Shown piece by piece: positions 17,553 through 26,477 of a stretch of 64,000 bases of DNA. The first letter of the stretch is position 1; the number at the start of each line of letters is the position of its first letter. The stretch lies in assembly GCF_001570365.1 (NCBI RefSeq), contig NZ_BBYK01000038.1, forward strand, positions 562,631 to 626,630, in the 5' to 3' direction. The stretch is from Microtetraspora fusca (GTDB lineage: Bacteria > Actinomycetota > Actinomycetes > Streptosporangiales > Streptosporangiaceae). A program made the position numbers and the translations under genes. The notes beneath the pieces are model-generated. The model was not told where the DNA came from and did not search any database. It saw only the letters and a program-made list of their open reading frames with translations.

Positions 17553-17915
17553 ATGGCACGATCTCTGGTCATCAAGGTCACGGCCGGGGCGGACGCGCCG
17601 GAGCGGTGCAACCAGGCCTTCAACGTCGCGGTCGCGGCCCTGGTCAGCGGCGTACCGGTCTCCCTGTGGCTGACCGGCGAGTCCTCCTGGTTCGCCCTCC
17701 CGGGCCGGGCCAAGGAGTTCAACCTGGAGGAGGCCGCCCCGCTGGCTGACCTACTCGACGCGGTGCTCGCCGGGGGCAAGGTCACGCTCTGCACCCAGTG
17801 TGCGGCGCGGCGCGGCATCACCGTGGACGACGTGATCGACGGCGTCCGGATCGCGGGCGCGTCCACGTTCGTCGAGGAGATCCTCGGCGACGACGTCCAG
17901 GCCCTGGTGTACTGA
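17553..17915 (+). CDS. DsrE-family protein
   Basis: A 120-residue single-domain DsrE/F-fold protein. The core runs from MARSLVIKVTAGADAPER to the C-terminal VEEILGDDVQALVY. A conserved LCTQCAARRGI segment (two Cys three residues apart) could relay sulfur. It is divergent from the FABP-like gene with a 102-base gap, a common actinobacterial pairing. Its partner in sulfur chemistry is unknown. Confidence 0.82.
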   Translation: MARSLVIKVTAGADAPERCNQAFNVAVAALVSGVPVSLWLTGESSWFALPGRAKEFNLEEAAPLADLLDAVLAGGKVTLCTQCAARRGITVDDVIDGVRIAGASTFVEEILGDDVQALVY

Positions 17916-17988
17916 CCCGCGCCGCTCCCGCGGCGGCTCCGGGAAGAACGGCCGCGGGAAGGCGGGGCGTACGGCCCGCCGGGCGGGT

Positions 17989-18696
17989 TCAGGCGGGCAG
18001 GACGGCGGCGAGCCGCTCCTCGCGCAGCCGCTGGTACCAGGTGTCGTCGATCGGGGCGAGCGGCCCGACCGTCCAGGCGAGCAACAGGTCGGCGAGAGCC
18101 GGGTTGCGGGCCAGCGCGGGGCCGTGCAGGTAGGTGCCGATCACCTTGCCCGCATAACAGCCCTCGGTGCCGTCGCCGTTGCCCGTGCCGACGATCGTCC
18201 GCGACAGCGGCCGCACGCCCGGCCCCAGCCGGGTGACGCCCATGTGGTTCTCGAAGCCGGTCAGCGTGGGCAGGCCCAGCGCCGGATCGACCTCCGCGGC
18301 CAGCTCGCCGACCGCGCGGCGCTCCCCGCGGCCTGAGCTGATGTCCAGAAGGCCGAGGCCGGGCACCGGCTGGCCCTCCTCACCGCCGAAGACCGACCCC
18401 ATGATCTGGTAGCCCGCGCAGACGGCCAGGAGCGCGGCCCCGTGGGCGACGGCACGGTTGAGGCCGCCGTCCTTGCGCAGCCGTTCGGCGCCCAGGATCT
18501 GCGGGCGGTCCTCGCCGCCGCCGATCAGGTAGATGTCCCCCTGATCGGGCACCGGGTCGGACGAGCGCACGTGGACCGTCTCGACCGACAGGCCGCGCGC
18601 GCGGGCCCGCTGCTCCAGGATCAGGACGTTGCCCTGGTCACCGTACGTGCTGAGCAGGTCCGGATAGATCCAGACGAGGCGAACGTGAGAGGTCAT
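17989..18696 (-). CDS. gatD: Lipid II isoglutaminyl synthase, glutaminase subunit GatD
   Basis: Supplies ammonia to MurT for amidation of D-Glu in the peptidoglycan stem. A 235-residue CobB/CobQ-type glutamine amidotransferase with nucleophile C93 in LAVCAGYQIMG and catalytic H191 in GTYLHGP. It follows murT by 33 bases in the same direction, forming the MurT-GatD complex pair at the inner face of the membrane. Confidence 0.94.
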   Translation of the reverse strand: MTSHVRLVWIYPDLLSTYGDQGNVLILEQRARARGLSVETVHVRSSDPVPDQGDIYLIGGGEDRPQILGAERLRKDGGLNRAVAHGAALLAVCAGYQIMGSVFGGEEGQPVPGLGLLDISSGRGERRAVGELAAEVDPALGLPTLTGFENHMGVTRLGPGVRPLSRTIVGTGNGDGTEGCYAGKVIGTYLHGPALARNPALADLLLAWTVGPLAPIDDTWYQRLREERLAAVLPA

Positions 18697-18729
18697 GCCG
18701 GGACTCCACTCGTCGGGCGGCGGCCGTGG

Positions 18730-19959
18730 TCACTCCGCACGGCCGAACTCCGTACGGATCTGCTGGAAGGCGGTGTAGTTGGCGATCACGTCGATGCGGC
18801 CGGGCGGCAGCACGGCGACCGCCTGTCCGAACGAGTCGCAGAGCTGGAACGGCACCCCGGCGACGTACAGCCGGAGGGCGAGGTCGCGGCGGCGCTCCCC
18901 GGTCACCAGGACGGGACGCCCGCGCAGGATCCGGTAGTCCACGTCCCAGAGCCAGGACGTGTCACGTCCGTCGGGTCCCTGCGCGTTGACCGACAGGATG
19001 ATCGGCAGCGAGGGGTCGGCGACGTCGAACGCCTCCAGCCAGCCGGCGGGGTTCTTGGCGAGCAGCAGCCGCAGCGACCGGCCGTCGCGCTCGACCGTGG
19101 TGTAGCGCCCGGCGACCGAGGTCACCTCGCGCAGCCCCAGGAGGGCGTGGCCGGGTTCGAGCCCGAACGCCGCCACGGTGGCGAGGGCGATCGCGGCGTT
19201 CGACCGGTTCGCCTGGCCGGGAAGCTGCAGGTCCAGCCGCCACCGCTGGCCGCGCGGGTCGATCACGTCCTCGCCGTCGAGCACCCAGGACGGCGTGGGA
19301 CGGCGGAAGGCGCACTCCCGGCAGGCCCAGTCGACGCCCTTGCGGTCGAGCGGCCCTCCGCACTCCGGGCAGCACCAGGAGTCCTCGCGCCAGCGCTGGC
19401 CCGCGGACACCCAGGTGACCCTGGCCGAGCCGGTCGCCGCCCAGGTGACCAGCGGATCGTCGCAGTTGGCGATCACCAGCGTGGGCTGCGCGGCGAGGGC
19501 GCGGCGCCACTTCTGGGCGAGCAGCCAGATCTCCGCGGCGCGGTCCATCTGGTCGCGGCTGAGGTTCATCAGGCAGACGACACCGGCCCGCGTGGTGTCG
19601 AGCACCTCGGGGAGGTACTTCTCGTCGACCTCCAGCACGGCGTACGGCGCGTCCTTCGCCGTGGAGAGCGCCGATACGTGACCGGCGGGCATGTTGGCGC
19701 CGAAGGCGTTGGTGGCCACCTCGCCCAGTTGCCGCAGGGCAGAGGTGATCAGACGGGTGGTCGTGGTCTTGCCGTTGGTGGCGCTGACCAGGGCGAGCCT
19801 GCGGTCCGCCGCGAGCTGGCGCAGCAGGTCCGGCTCCAGCATCAACCCGACCCGTCCGCCGATCACCGAGCCGTCGCCGCGCCCGGTGGCCCGGGACAGG
19901 GTCGCGGCCGTACGGCCCAGAGCACTGGCGAGCTGCGCCCGCAACGGAAGCTGACTCAT
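18730..19959 (-). CDS. murT: Lipid II isoglutaminyl synthase, Mur-ligase-like subunit MurT
   Basis: A 409-residue Mur-ligase-like protein that activates the D-Glu carboxyl of lipid II with ATP for amidation by GatD ammonia. The P-loop SATNGKTTTTRL is at residues 59-70. An inserted zinc ribbon (C197, C200, C213, C216) is diagnostic for MurT. The C-terminal domain ends VIANYTAFQQIRTEFG. ATG 19959; co-oriented with gatD. Confidence 0.95.
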   Translation of the reverse strand: MSQLPLRAQLASALGRTAATLSRATGRGDGSVIGGRVGLMLEPDLLRQLAADRRLALVSATNGKTTTTRLITSALRQLGEVATNAFGANMPAGHVSALSTAKDAPYAVLEVDEKYLPEVLDTTRAGVVCLMNLSRDQMDRAAEIWLLAQKWRRALAAQPTLVIANCDDPLVTWAATGSARVTWVSAGQRWREDSWCCPECGGPLDRKGVDWACRECAFRRPTPSWVLDGEDVIDPRGQRWRLDLQLPGQANRSNAAIALATVAAFGLEPGHALLGLREVTSVAGRYTTVERDGRSLRLLLAKNPAGWLEAFDVADPSLPIILSVNAQGPDGRDTSWLWDVDYRILRGRPVLVTGERRRDLALRLYVAGVPFQLCDSFGQAVAVLPPGRIDVIANYTAFQQIRTEFGRAE

Positions 19960-20062
19960 GCGCTCCTCCTCATGCCGCTCACCATAATGCGCGGATCGAT
20001 CCTATTCGGATTCGTCCAGGTCACCGCCTCGGCGTAGGGTCGGGGGCGCACACGAAAACGCG

Positions 20063-20170
20063 GCCCGGTTGGTAGCCCGGGCGAGTTCTTCGTATCCGCC
20101 CTCTCCAGGGATGTCCGGTGTGCCGGTCAGCGGCCTCGTCAGGCCGTCGTTCGGCATACGCACTGGAGAG
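20063..20170 (+). promoter_or_regulatory. Structured leader of yjdF with sequestered ribosome site
   Basis: CTCTCCAG (20101-20108) pairs perfectly with CTGGAGAG (20163-20170), which contains the Shine-Dalgarno of yjdF five bases before ATG. The 54 enclosed bases hold CCGG-TGTG-CCGG (20115-20126) and CGGCCT-CGTC-AGGCCG (20131-20146). Together they form a branched fold closed by the stem over the ribosome site. Upstream, GCCCGG/CCGGGC (20063-20068, 20077-20082) is another hairpin. yjdF genes in Firmicutes are controlled by an azaaromatic-sensing riboswitch; this RNA does not obviously match it. Confidence 0.5.
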
Positions 20171-20175
20171 CAGCG

Positions 20176-20592
20176 ATGGTCATCCTGTCCGTCTTCTTCG
20201 ATTCCCCGTTCTGGGTCGGCGTACTGGAGATCCAGGAGAACGGGGAGCTTCGGGCGGTCCGTTTCGTGTTCGGCTCCGAGCCCACCGATCCCGAGCTTTA
20301 CGAGTTCCTCATGCGCAACGGCGTGGCCCTGCTGGAGCGGGCCGCGTCCGCCCCGCCGGTGAGCGCGAAGGCGTCGGCGGACCGGCGGCCCAACCCCAAG
20401 CGGGCCGCCAAGCTCGCGAGCCGGGCGGTCAGGACGATGCGGAGCACCGCCTCCCAGGAGGCGATGCGGCTGGAACTGGAGAGCCGCAAGCGCGAAGCGG
20501 CGGCCGACCGCAAGGCCGGCAGGAAGGCCGATGAGGAGCACCGCCGGGAGGTGGCCCGCCGCAAGCGGATCGAGCGCAAACGGGACCGGTGA
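20176..20592 (+). CDS. YjdF-family protein (DUF2992)
   Basis: A 138-residue protein. The N-terminal 55 residues (SVFFDSPFWVGVLE, then RFVFGSEPTDPELYEFL) are the YjdF/DUF2992 core. The remainder is a highly basic Arg/Lys/Ala helix ending VARRKRIERKRDR. The role is unknown; in Firmicutes the gene is linked to response to heteroaromatic compounds. It is divergent from murT; the 216 bases between carry the structured leader. Confidence 0.82.
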   Translation: MVILSVFFDSPFWVGVLEIQENGELRAVRFVFGSEPTDPELYEFLMRNGVALLERAASAPPVSAKASADRRPNPKRAAKLASRAVRTMRSTASQEAMRLELESRKREAAADRKAGRKADEEHRREVARRKRIERKRDR

Positions 20593-20779
20593 GCCCTGCC
20601 GCCGCCGACGTCCACGGTCAGTACCGCCAGTGCGCTGTCCGCACACGTTCACCGGGATCGAGGGAACGGAGCGGAAGGGAGCGAGGACCGGAGCGAAGGC
20701 CCAGCGAAGCGGGCTTCGCGAGGACCGGAGATTCCTTCCGGCGAAGTGACCGACCCGGCCGAGGTTCGTGGACAGCGCA
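20593..20779. other. Intergenic, hairpins and GAGCGAGGACCGGAG-type repeats
   Basis: Contains repeated GGACCGGAG words and GCGAAGC-GG-GCTTCGC (20704-20719), a 7-pair hairpin between the convergent yjdF and HerA-like genes. It could terminate either transcript, though no U-tract follows. Confidence 0.4.
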
Positions 20780-23700
20780 TCAGTCGGGGAAGGAGAGCTC
20801 GGCCGGGGCGTCGCCGTCGAAGGGGAGCACGAACCGGCGCGGCCAGGACAGCACGGTCTCCAGCCAGCCCGCCCCCATGGTCTGGGCGACGTACCGGAGG
20901 CGCTCACGCGGCTCCACGGCGATGGCGACGGTCGTGATGTCCCGCTGGATGCCCTCGTGCTCGTCGTCGCCCAGGATGACCCGCCAGGCGAGCGCCCGGT
21001 TGCGGTCCACCTCCATGGACAGCGGGTGGTGGCGCAACGCCTTGGCGCGGTGGCCGAGCAGCTCCGTGCGGACCGCGGCGCTCCGGGGCGTCCGGCCCGG
21101 TGCCGCGTCGCCCGTCCCGTCGTGGTCCGCACGATCGGTCCCGGTCTCGTCGCCCTCGTCCTGGTCGGCGGGCCCGCCGCACGCCCCGTTGACCCCCTGG
21201 TGCGGGTACGGCCGCCCGGACGGGTCGGTGCCGAACAGCGCGTACTCCATGACGGGGGCCGGGCTGCGCAGGTTGGGCGCCGGGTGCCCGAAGGGGAACA
21301 GCCGCTCGACCTCGTGCAACCAGCGCACCTGGGGGATCACCCAGGCGGCTCCCGGCCTCTCGCCCGCCTGTGTGGGCCCCGTCCGGCCCGAGGGGCGCGC
21401 GGGGACCACCGGCTGCGGTCGCCGGGTGGGCTCCTCCGCTCCCCCGACCGCCCTCTCGGCTGCCTCCTCCTCGTCGCCCGGCTCGTCGTCGGCCCCCGCC
21501 GAAGGCTCGGGTGTGAGGCCGGGTCCGGCACCCGCCGAAGGCTCCGGCGTGAGACCCGGTCCGGCGTTCTCTCCCGCCATCGTGACCGCCGCGGGCACGG
21601 ACACCGCCGAGGCCACATGTTCCGCCCCGGCCGGTACGGCGCGCGCGGCCGGGCAGGCGGGGACCGAACCGGCGGCGGCGTGTGGCGCGGCCACGGATTG
21701 CGACACTGCGGCGGACTGCGACGCGGCGGCGGCGGAGTCGAGCAGCGCGGCGGCGACCTCGGCCGCCTTCTCGGTGAGGAGCGCGGGGTCGAACCAGGTC
21801 CGCAGGGACCAGGCGCGGCGCGCCACGCACCGCTCCACCAGCGTGGCGAGAAGGCACTCGCGACGCTTGGGAGGCAGCTCCGCCCAGATGTCGGCGAGGA
21901 TGCGCGGCACGCCCGGCAACGGCCGGTTCGTCACGAACGCCAGCACGACCGTGTCGGTCCAGATGCGCAACCACGCCCATTCGGGCGCGACCGCGAGCAG
22001 GTCCGCCTCACGGAGCTCGAAGAGCGTGCACGCCTTGCCGGTACGGCACTCGCGCCCGCAGGCGGCCGAGCGGCGGCCGCAGATGGGCGGGATGGGGCTG
22101 AGCATGGCGCGCTCACGGCCCTCGCCCAGCGGGACCTGGACGCGCAGCGGGCGGTCCATGCCGTCGGCGAACACGGCGGCGTACCCGGGCTGGAGCGAGA
22201 CGACCTGGCGGGACTGGTCCTCGCTGAGGTTCATGGCGGCCCCGACGAGCTGCCGGTCGTCCTCGGCGGGCAGCCGGTGCACGACCTTCAGCGCCGTGTT
22301 CTTGACCACGTCCGAGACCAGCTTGGTGGGGATCTGCTCCGCCACGATGATGCCCTCGCCGTACGCGCGGATCTCGGCGAGCATCCCGGCGAGCAGCTCG
22401 ACGGCGTGGGTGGAGGCGCGCTGCGCGCCGCGGTCGCGGAGCAGCCGGTGCGCCTCCTCGATCACGATGACGTGCCTGAGGCCGCCGCCGCCCTCCTCAT
22501 GGGACAGCTCCTGCCGGGCGCGCATCCGCAGGTGCTCGACGATGCGGATGATCAGCGTGCCCATGAGGAACGCCTTGTCCTCGTCGTTGGCCACGTCCTC
22601 GATCGCGAGCACGACGTTCCGCTGGAGCAGGCCGCCGATGTCCGCCGGGTGGCCGCCCTCGAAGAACCGGCCGGCGCTGCCGACCCGGAGGCTGCGCAGC
22701 CGGAGGCTGATGAACCCCTCGACGTCGGCCTGCACCTCGTTGCCGTACCCGATCTCCTGGATCACCTCCAGGGCGTGCTGCTGGAGCTGCTCCAGGGTCG
22801 GTACCGCGGGCTGGACCGCGGCTCCGGGGATGCCGCCTCCGGTGACCACGTCCCACCCGTTGGCCTCGTAGACCCGCTGCAGGGCCAGGGACATGATCTG
22901 CGGGAACGGCTCCTCGGCGTCGAACGCGGCCATGAACAGGGCGCGCACCATGTCGATGTGCGCCTGCACGGGATAGCCCGGCTCGGGCGCGAGCGGGTTC
23001 ACGCTGAACGGCACGTTGTCCGGCGCCGAGGGGTTGATCACCGTGAGCGGGGCCAGGTGCTCGACCCGGCCGGCCATGGCGGCGTACTCGGACTTGGCCG
23101 GCTCGATGGCGAGCCACGGGATGCCGGCCTTGGTGAGCTCCTCGAGCAGGTGCCGTACGGTCTGCGACTTGCCCGATCCGGTGGCGCCCGTGACGAAGGC
23201 GTGCCGGTTGAGCGTGGCGAGCGGGACCCGGAACGTGCCGACCGCGCGGTCCTGCCCGTCCACGATCGCGCCGAGGTCGATCGTCTCGCCGCTCGTGCTG
23301 TCCGCCTCGCTGGTCACGTCGAAGAAGCCGGCGTCGAGCACGCGTACGCCGGGGACCTCGCGGCGCGGCAGCCCGGCCAGCGCCGCCAGCGCGCCCGCCG
23401 TGGCCGCGAACGGCGCGGCGGCCCCGTCGGCGGGGTCCTGCAGGGTGACGTGGAGCGCCTCGGCGAAGCCGTACCCGGACTCGGGCGAGGAGCCGTGCGG
23501 CGAGCCGGAGCGGACCGGCTCGGACAGCAGCGGCCCCGACATGGCGCTGCGCAGCCGGTACGGGTGGTGGCTCATCTCGACGGAGCCGACCAGGACGGGG
23601 GCGATCTGCCGCAGTTCGTCCGGACCGGCGGCGCCGGCGAGGACCCGGACGTTCCACAGCCCGGCCTCGCGGAAGGCATCGAGCTCCTGCATCCGGCGCT

Positions 23701-24295
23701 CGGCCCGCTCGGCGTCGAACCGCGACCGCTCCGAGGCGTCGCCGTACTGGCGGAGCACGTTGAGCTGGGTGCGCAGGTGGGCGACCTCGGCGTCGAGCAG
23801 GTCGGTGGGCTCGGCGACGACCACCCAGCCGAACGGCCGGGACATCAGGGTCACCAGCGTGGACTCGAACAGCGTCGGCTGCTTGGGCTCGTCCGGCTCG
23901 GGCTCCCTGCGGCCGCTGAGCGGGGGCGCCTGGCGGCCGGGGCAGGGCGTCCAGACCAGGTCGGCGAGGTCGGCGAGCCACTCGTCCCCGATCTCGACGC
24001 CCCGGGCGCCGCCGGGGAACAGCAGCGGCTGCGGCCCGGTGGGCGTGACGTCGATCGAGGTGACCGCCCGTTTCGGCGGGCGCGGCGGCGTGAGCGGGCC
24101 GGCGTTGGTGATGAGTTCGAGCGGCGCGCCCGCCCCCCGCGACAGCCAGCCGATCACGAACGGCCGGTTGCGCTGCGCGGCGGACAGCACGGCCGGGAGA
24201 ACGGTGACGAAGTCCCACTCCGCCGACGAGCTCCGTGAGGGCGCGGCGATGGCCTGGATCCGGTACCAGGGCCCGCTCAGGGGGAACGGATGCAT
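20780..24295 (-). CDS. HerA/FtsK-superfamily ATPase
   Basis: An 1171-residue cytoplasmic motor-type ATPase. Walker A GATGSGKSQT is at residues 370-379, Walker B VIVIEEAHRL at 609-618, and the HerA/VirB4-type sensor AEQIP at 652-656. Residues 1-330 form a beta-rich N-terminal part. A four-Cys cluster (C739, C746, C750, C756) could bind zinc. A disordered Ala/Pro/Glu stretch (about 860-1000) includes a tandem AGPGLTPEPS duplication, and a conserved C-terminal domain follows. It lies 77 bases after the two-TM gene. HerA-like motors pump DNA or drive secretion or conjugation; here no nuclease, relaxase or Sir2 gene is adjacent. The function is unknown. Confidence 0.85.
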   Translation of the reverse strand: MHPFPLSGPWYRIQAIAAPSRSSSAEWDFVTVLPAVLSAAQRNRPFVIGWLSRGAGAPLELITNAGPLTPPRPPKRAVTSIDVTPTGPQPLLFPGGARGVEIGDEWLADLADLVWTPCPGRQAPPLSGRREPEPDEPKQPTLFESTLVTLMSRPFGWVVVAEPTDLLDAEVAHLRTQLNVLRQYGDASERSRFDAERAERRMQELDAFREAGLWNVRVLAGAAGPDELRQIAPVLVGSVEMSHHPYRLRSAMSGPLLSEPVRSGSPHGSSPESGYGFAEALHVTLQDPADGAAAPFAATAGALAALAGLPRREVPGVRVLDAGFFDVTSEADSTSGETIDLGAIVDGQDRAVGTFRVPLATLNRHAFVTGATGSGKSQTVRHLLEELTKAGIPWLAIEPAKSEYAAMAGRVEHLAPLTVINPSAPDNVPFSVNPLAPEPGYPVQAHIDMVRALFMAAFDAEEPFPQIMSLALQRVYEANGWDVVTGGGIPGAAVQPAVPTLEQLQQHALEVIQEIGYGNEVQADVEGFISLRLRSLRVGSAGRFFEGGHPADIGGLLQRNVVLAIEDVANDEDKAFLMGTLIIRIVEHLRMRARQELSHEEGGGGLRHVIVIEEAHRLLRDRGAQRASTHAVELLAGMLAEIRAYGEGIIVAEQIPTKLVSDVVKNTALKVVHRLPAEDDRQLVGAAMNLSEDQSRQVVSLQPGYAAVFADGMDRPLRVQVPLGEGRERAMLSPIPPICGRRSAACGRECRTGKACTLFELREADLLAVAPEWAWLRIWTDTVVLAFVTNRPLPGVPRILADIWAELPPKRRECLLATLVERCVARRAWSLRTWFDPALLTEKAAEVAAALLDSAAAASQSAAVSQSVAAPHAAAGSVPACPAARAVPAGAEHVASAVSVPAAVTMAGENAGPGLTPEPSAGAGPGLTPEPSAGADDEPGDEEEAAERAVGGAEEPTRRPQPVVPARPSGRTGPTQAGERPGAAWVIPQVRWLHEVERLFPFGHPAPNLRSPAPVMEYALFGTDPSGRPYPHQGVNGACGGPADQDEGDETGTDRADHDGTGDAAPGRTPRSAAVRTELLGHRAKALRHHPLSMEVDRNRALAWRVILGDDEHEGIQRDITTVAIAVEPRERLRYVAQTMGAGWLETVLSWPRRFVLPFDGDAPAELSFPD

Positions 24296-24372
24296 GAGAC
24301 CCCTCGGTTGACGGTTATCAGGGGAAAGACTCTTTCGCCGGTCACGTTCGCACCGCCATATTGACGATGCCC

Positions 24373-26331
24373 TTACCGTGACTTGCGCCAGTCGAGACGG
24401 GGCGGCGGCGGCCCGAGGTTCGGGGGCGGGCCGTCCTCGGGCTCGGCCCGCGGCTCCCCGGCCGGCGGATGGTCGTCCTCCTCGGGCGCGACGAGCGCCG
24501 CCCGCCGCACCTCCTCGAAGTCGCCCAGCGTCGTCTTGGGGAACGCGAGGATCGCGGGGTTGGCGTCGGCGAGGCGGACCTGCCGCCCCTCCGCGGTGGC
24601 GTGCGTGACGATGACCGAGGTCGTCGGGAGCTGCTGGAGCTGGTGCGGCTCGACCAGGAACTCACGGGAGCGCTGCAGGACGCCCTCCGCCATGCCCGTG
24701 GTCGCGCTCGACGCGCTGCGCCCCCACTGGGTGGACGCCGTGATGTCCTCCTTGAGGTCCCCCTCGCCCTTCGTCTCCGGGTCGGTACGGCCCTCGCCCA
24801 CCGTCGAGGTGTAGTGGCCGCCGACGCCGCTGACCGCCGAGCTGAACGTCTCGGTGAGCTGGGCCAGCTCCAGCCGGTGCTCGGTGCCGACGTGCTCGCT
24901 GGCCACCCGGGCGTCCTCGGCGTTCCCCAGCCGCATGAACGCGACGGCGGCGTGGCCGCGCCCGAGGCGCTCCCTGACGGTGGGGGTGAGGCTGCGGTAG
25001 GTCAGGACCAGCCCGGTGCGGGAGGTCTCGCAGGCGTCCATCAGCCGGTCGAGCACGTCGCCGCGCAGCTTGTCCGCCCCCGCGACGATGATCGTGTGGT
25101 ACCAGGGCCGCTCGGAGGCGGGCGACTGGCGCAGGATGTGCGTCAGCGCGGTCGCGACGTACGTGCCGAGGACCCGGTTGCCGAACACCCCGGCCTGGCG
25201 GTCCATGCTGACCACGCGCAGCCGGGCGGGCGGGAGCCGTACAGCCTCGGAGCCGAGGGACTCCAGCTTGCGCAACTGCGACTCCAGCGCCCAGGCGCGC
25301 TCGATGACCACGCGGTCGGCGACGCCCCGGCCGAACAGGGTGCCGATGCGTTCGAGCTGGCCGGCGGTGAGCAGGCCGTACCGCATGTCGTCGCGCGGGT
25401 CGCCCACCTGGGCGAGCGCCCGCAGCGCCGCGGTGACCTGGTTGATCGTGGCGTTCTCGCCGAGGACCTCCAGCACCCGCTCCAGGATCGCGTTGTCGAA
25501 GCCGACGTCCCTGTGGGTCTCCTCGCTGACGCTGACCACGTGGGCGAGGACGTCGGCGAACGCGTCCGGCGGGAGCGTCGCCCCCAGGTCGAGCCGGGGC
25601 AGGTCGACGGGGAGCACCCAGACGAGCGGGTCGTCGCCGCCCCTCTTGGCCAGCTCGACGAGGTCCTTGGCGATCGCGCCCTCGGACAGGTCGAGCACGG
25701 TCAGGTGGCCGCCGCTGTACAGCCGGGTGGCGCCGATCAGGGTGACCAGGGCCGACCAGCCGGGGAGCGTGCCCCCGGCCACGTCCACGCGGTCGATCTC
25801 GTCCGGCACGGCGACGCCGTACCAGGTGAGCTGCCGGTCGAAGGCGTTCTTCCGCTCCGCCCACTCGCGGTATTTCGCGGCGTGCTCCTCCTGGGCGGCG
25901 GCGAGCTCGCGTTCCCGGCGCTCCCGCTCGCGCCGCGCCCGGGCCGCGCGCTCCTCCACGCGCTGCCTGACCGCCTGGTCCCCCTGGCGGATCGCGTACG
26001 TGCAGATGCCGGCGACGCCTCCGGTCGCGACCAGGCCGATGAAGACGAAGGACCAGGTCACGGGCCCGGCGACGCCGAGGATGAGGATGCCCGCGGCCAG
26101 CGCGGCCATGAACATCCGGAAGATCCGGACGGGGCGGTTGAGCAGGTCCTCCTGGAGCCGCTGCCGCGCGGCCCACTCCGGGCCCGGGCCGTCGTGCGCC
26201 GGCTCGGCGAGGTCCTCGCGCGCCGGACGTTTCGGCGGCGGCCCCGGGTCGGGATGCAACAGGGCGTACTGCCAGCCCAGGTAGATCCGATCCGCCTGAA
26301 GCCGGCCATGCTCGGGGTGCAGGTCGCCCAC
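24373..26331 (-). CDS. Two-TM protein, degenerate VirD4/HerA-like ATPase
   Basis: A 652-residue protein: cytoplasmic N-terminus, TM helices near residues 70-92 and 94-113, a charged coiled coil (about 115-165), then a long cytoplasmic domain. That domain has strands like a RecA-type ATPase (GGHLTVLDLSEGAIAKDL; WYHTIIVAGADKLRGDVLDR; VAFMRLGNAEDARVASEHVG) but no Walker A motif, and the Walker B acidic pair is replaced by GAD. This resembles an inactive VirD4-type coupling protein; the relationship is my inference. GTG 26331 follows GGAGGG. It is the first gene of a two-gene unit with the HerA-like ATPase. Confidence 0.65.
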   Translation of the reverse strand: MGDLHPEHGRLQADRIYLGWQYALLHPDPGPPPKRPAREDLAEPAHDGPGPEWAARQRLQEDLLNRPVRIFRMFMAALAAGILILGVAGPVTWSFVFIGLVATGGVAGICTYAIRQGDQAVRQRVEERAARARRERERRERELAAAQEEHAAKYREWAERKNAFDRQLTWYGVAVPDEIDRVDVAGGTLPGWSALVTLIGATRLYSGGHLTVLDLSEGAIAKDLVELAKRGGDDPLVWVLPVDLPRLDLGATLPPDAFADVLAHVVSVSEETHRDVGFDNAILERVLEVLGENATINQVTAALRALAQVGDPRDDMRYGLLTAGQLERIGTLFGRGVADRVVIERAWALESQLRKLESLGSEAVRLPPARLRVVSMDRQAGVFGNRVLGTYVATALTHILRQSPASERPWYHTIIVAGADKLRGDVLDRLMDACETSRTGLVLTYRSLTPTVRERLGRGHAAVAFMRLGNAEDARVASEHVGTEHRLELAQLTETFSSAVSGVGGHYTSTVGEGRTDPETKGEGDLKEDITASTQWGRSASSATTGMAEGVLQRSREFLVEPHQLQQLPTTSVIVTHATAEGRQVRLADANPAILAFPKTTLGDFEEVRRAALVAPEEDDHPPAGEPRAEPEDGPPPNLGPPPPRLDWRKSR

Positions 26332-26477
26332 TGACCCTCCATGTCCGCCTGGATCACAGCGTAGGAGCTAGAAAGCCGATCAGGGTGGCGTTCTCGCCAT
26401 TCGGACACATTTGCGACCCCACCGGTGGGATGTTTGCGGCCAATGGTGCAACTGTGGTCGTACTAGCATCCATTGCC

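Noticed and set aside
24469..26334. Long plus-strand frames opposite the two ATPase-like genes
   Set aside because: Very long open frames opposite GC-rich coding sequence; composition is Arg/Gly/Ala/Pro noise with no motifs. The same holds for other long antisense frames in the window.
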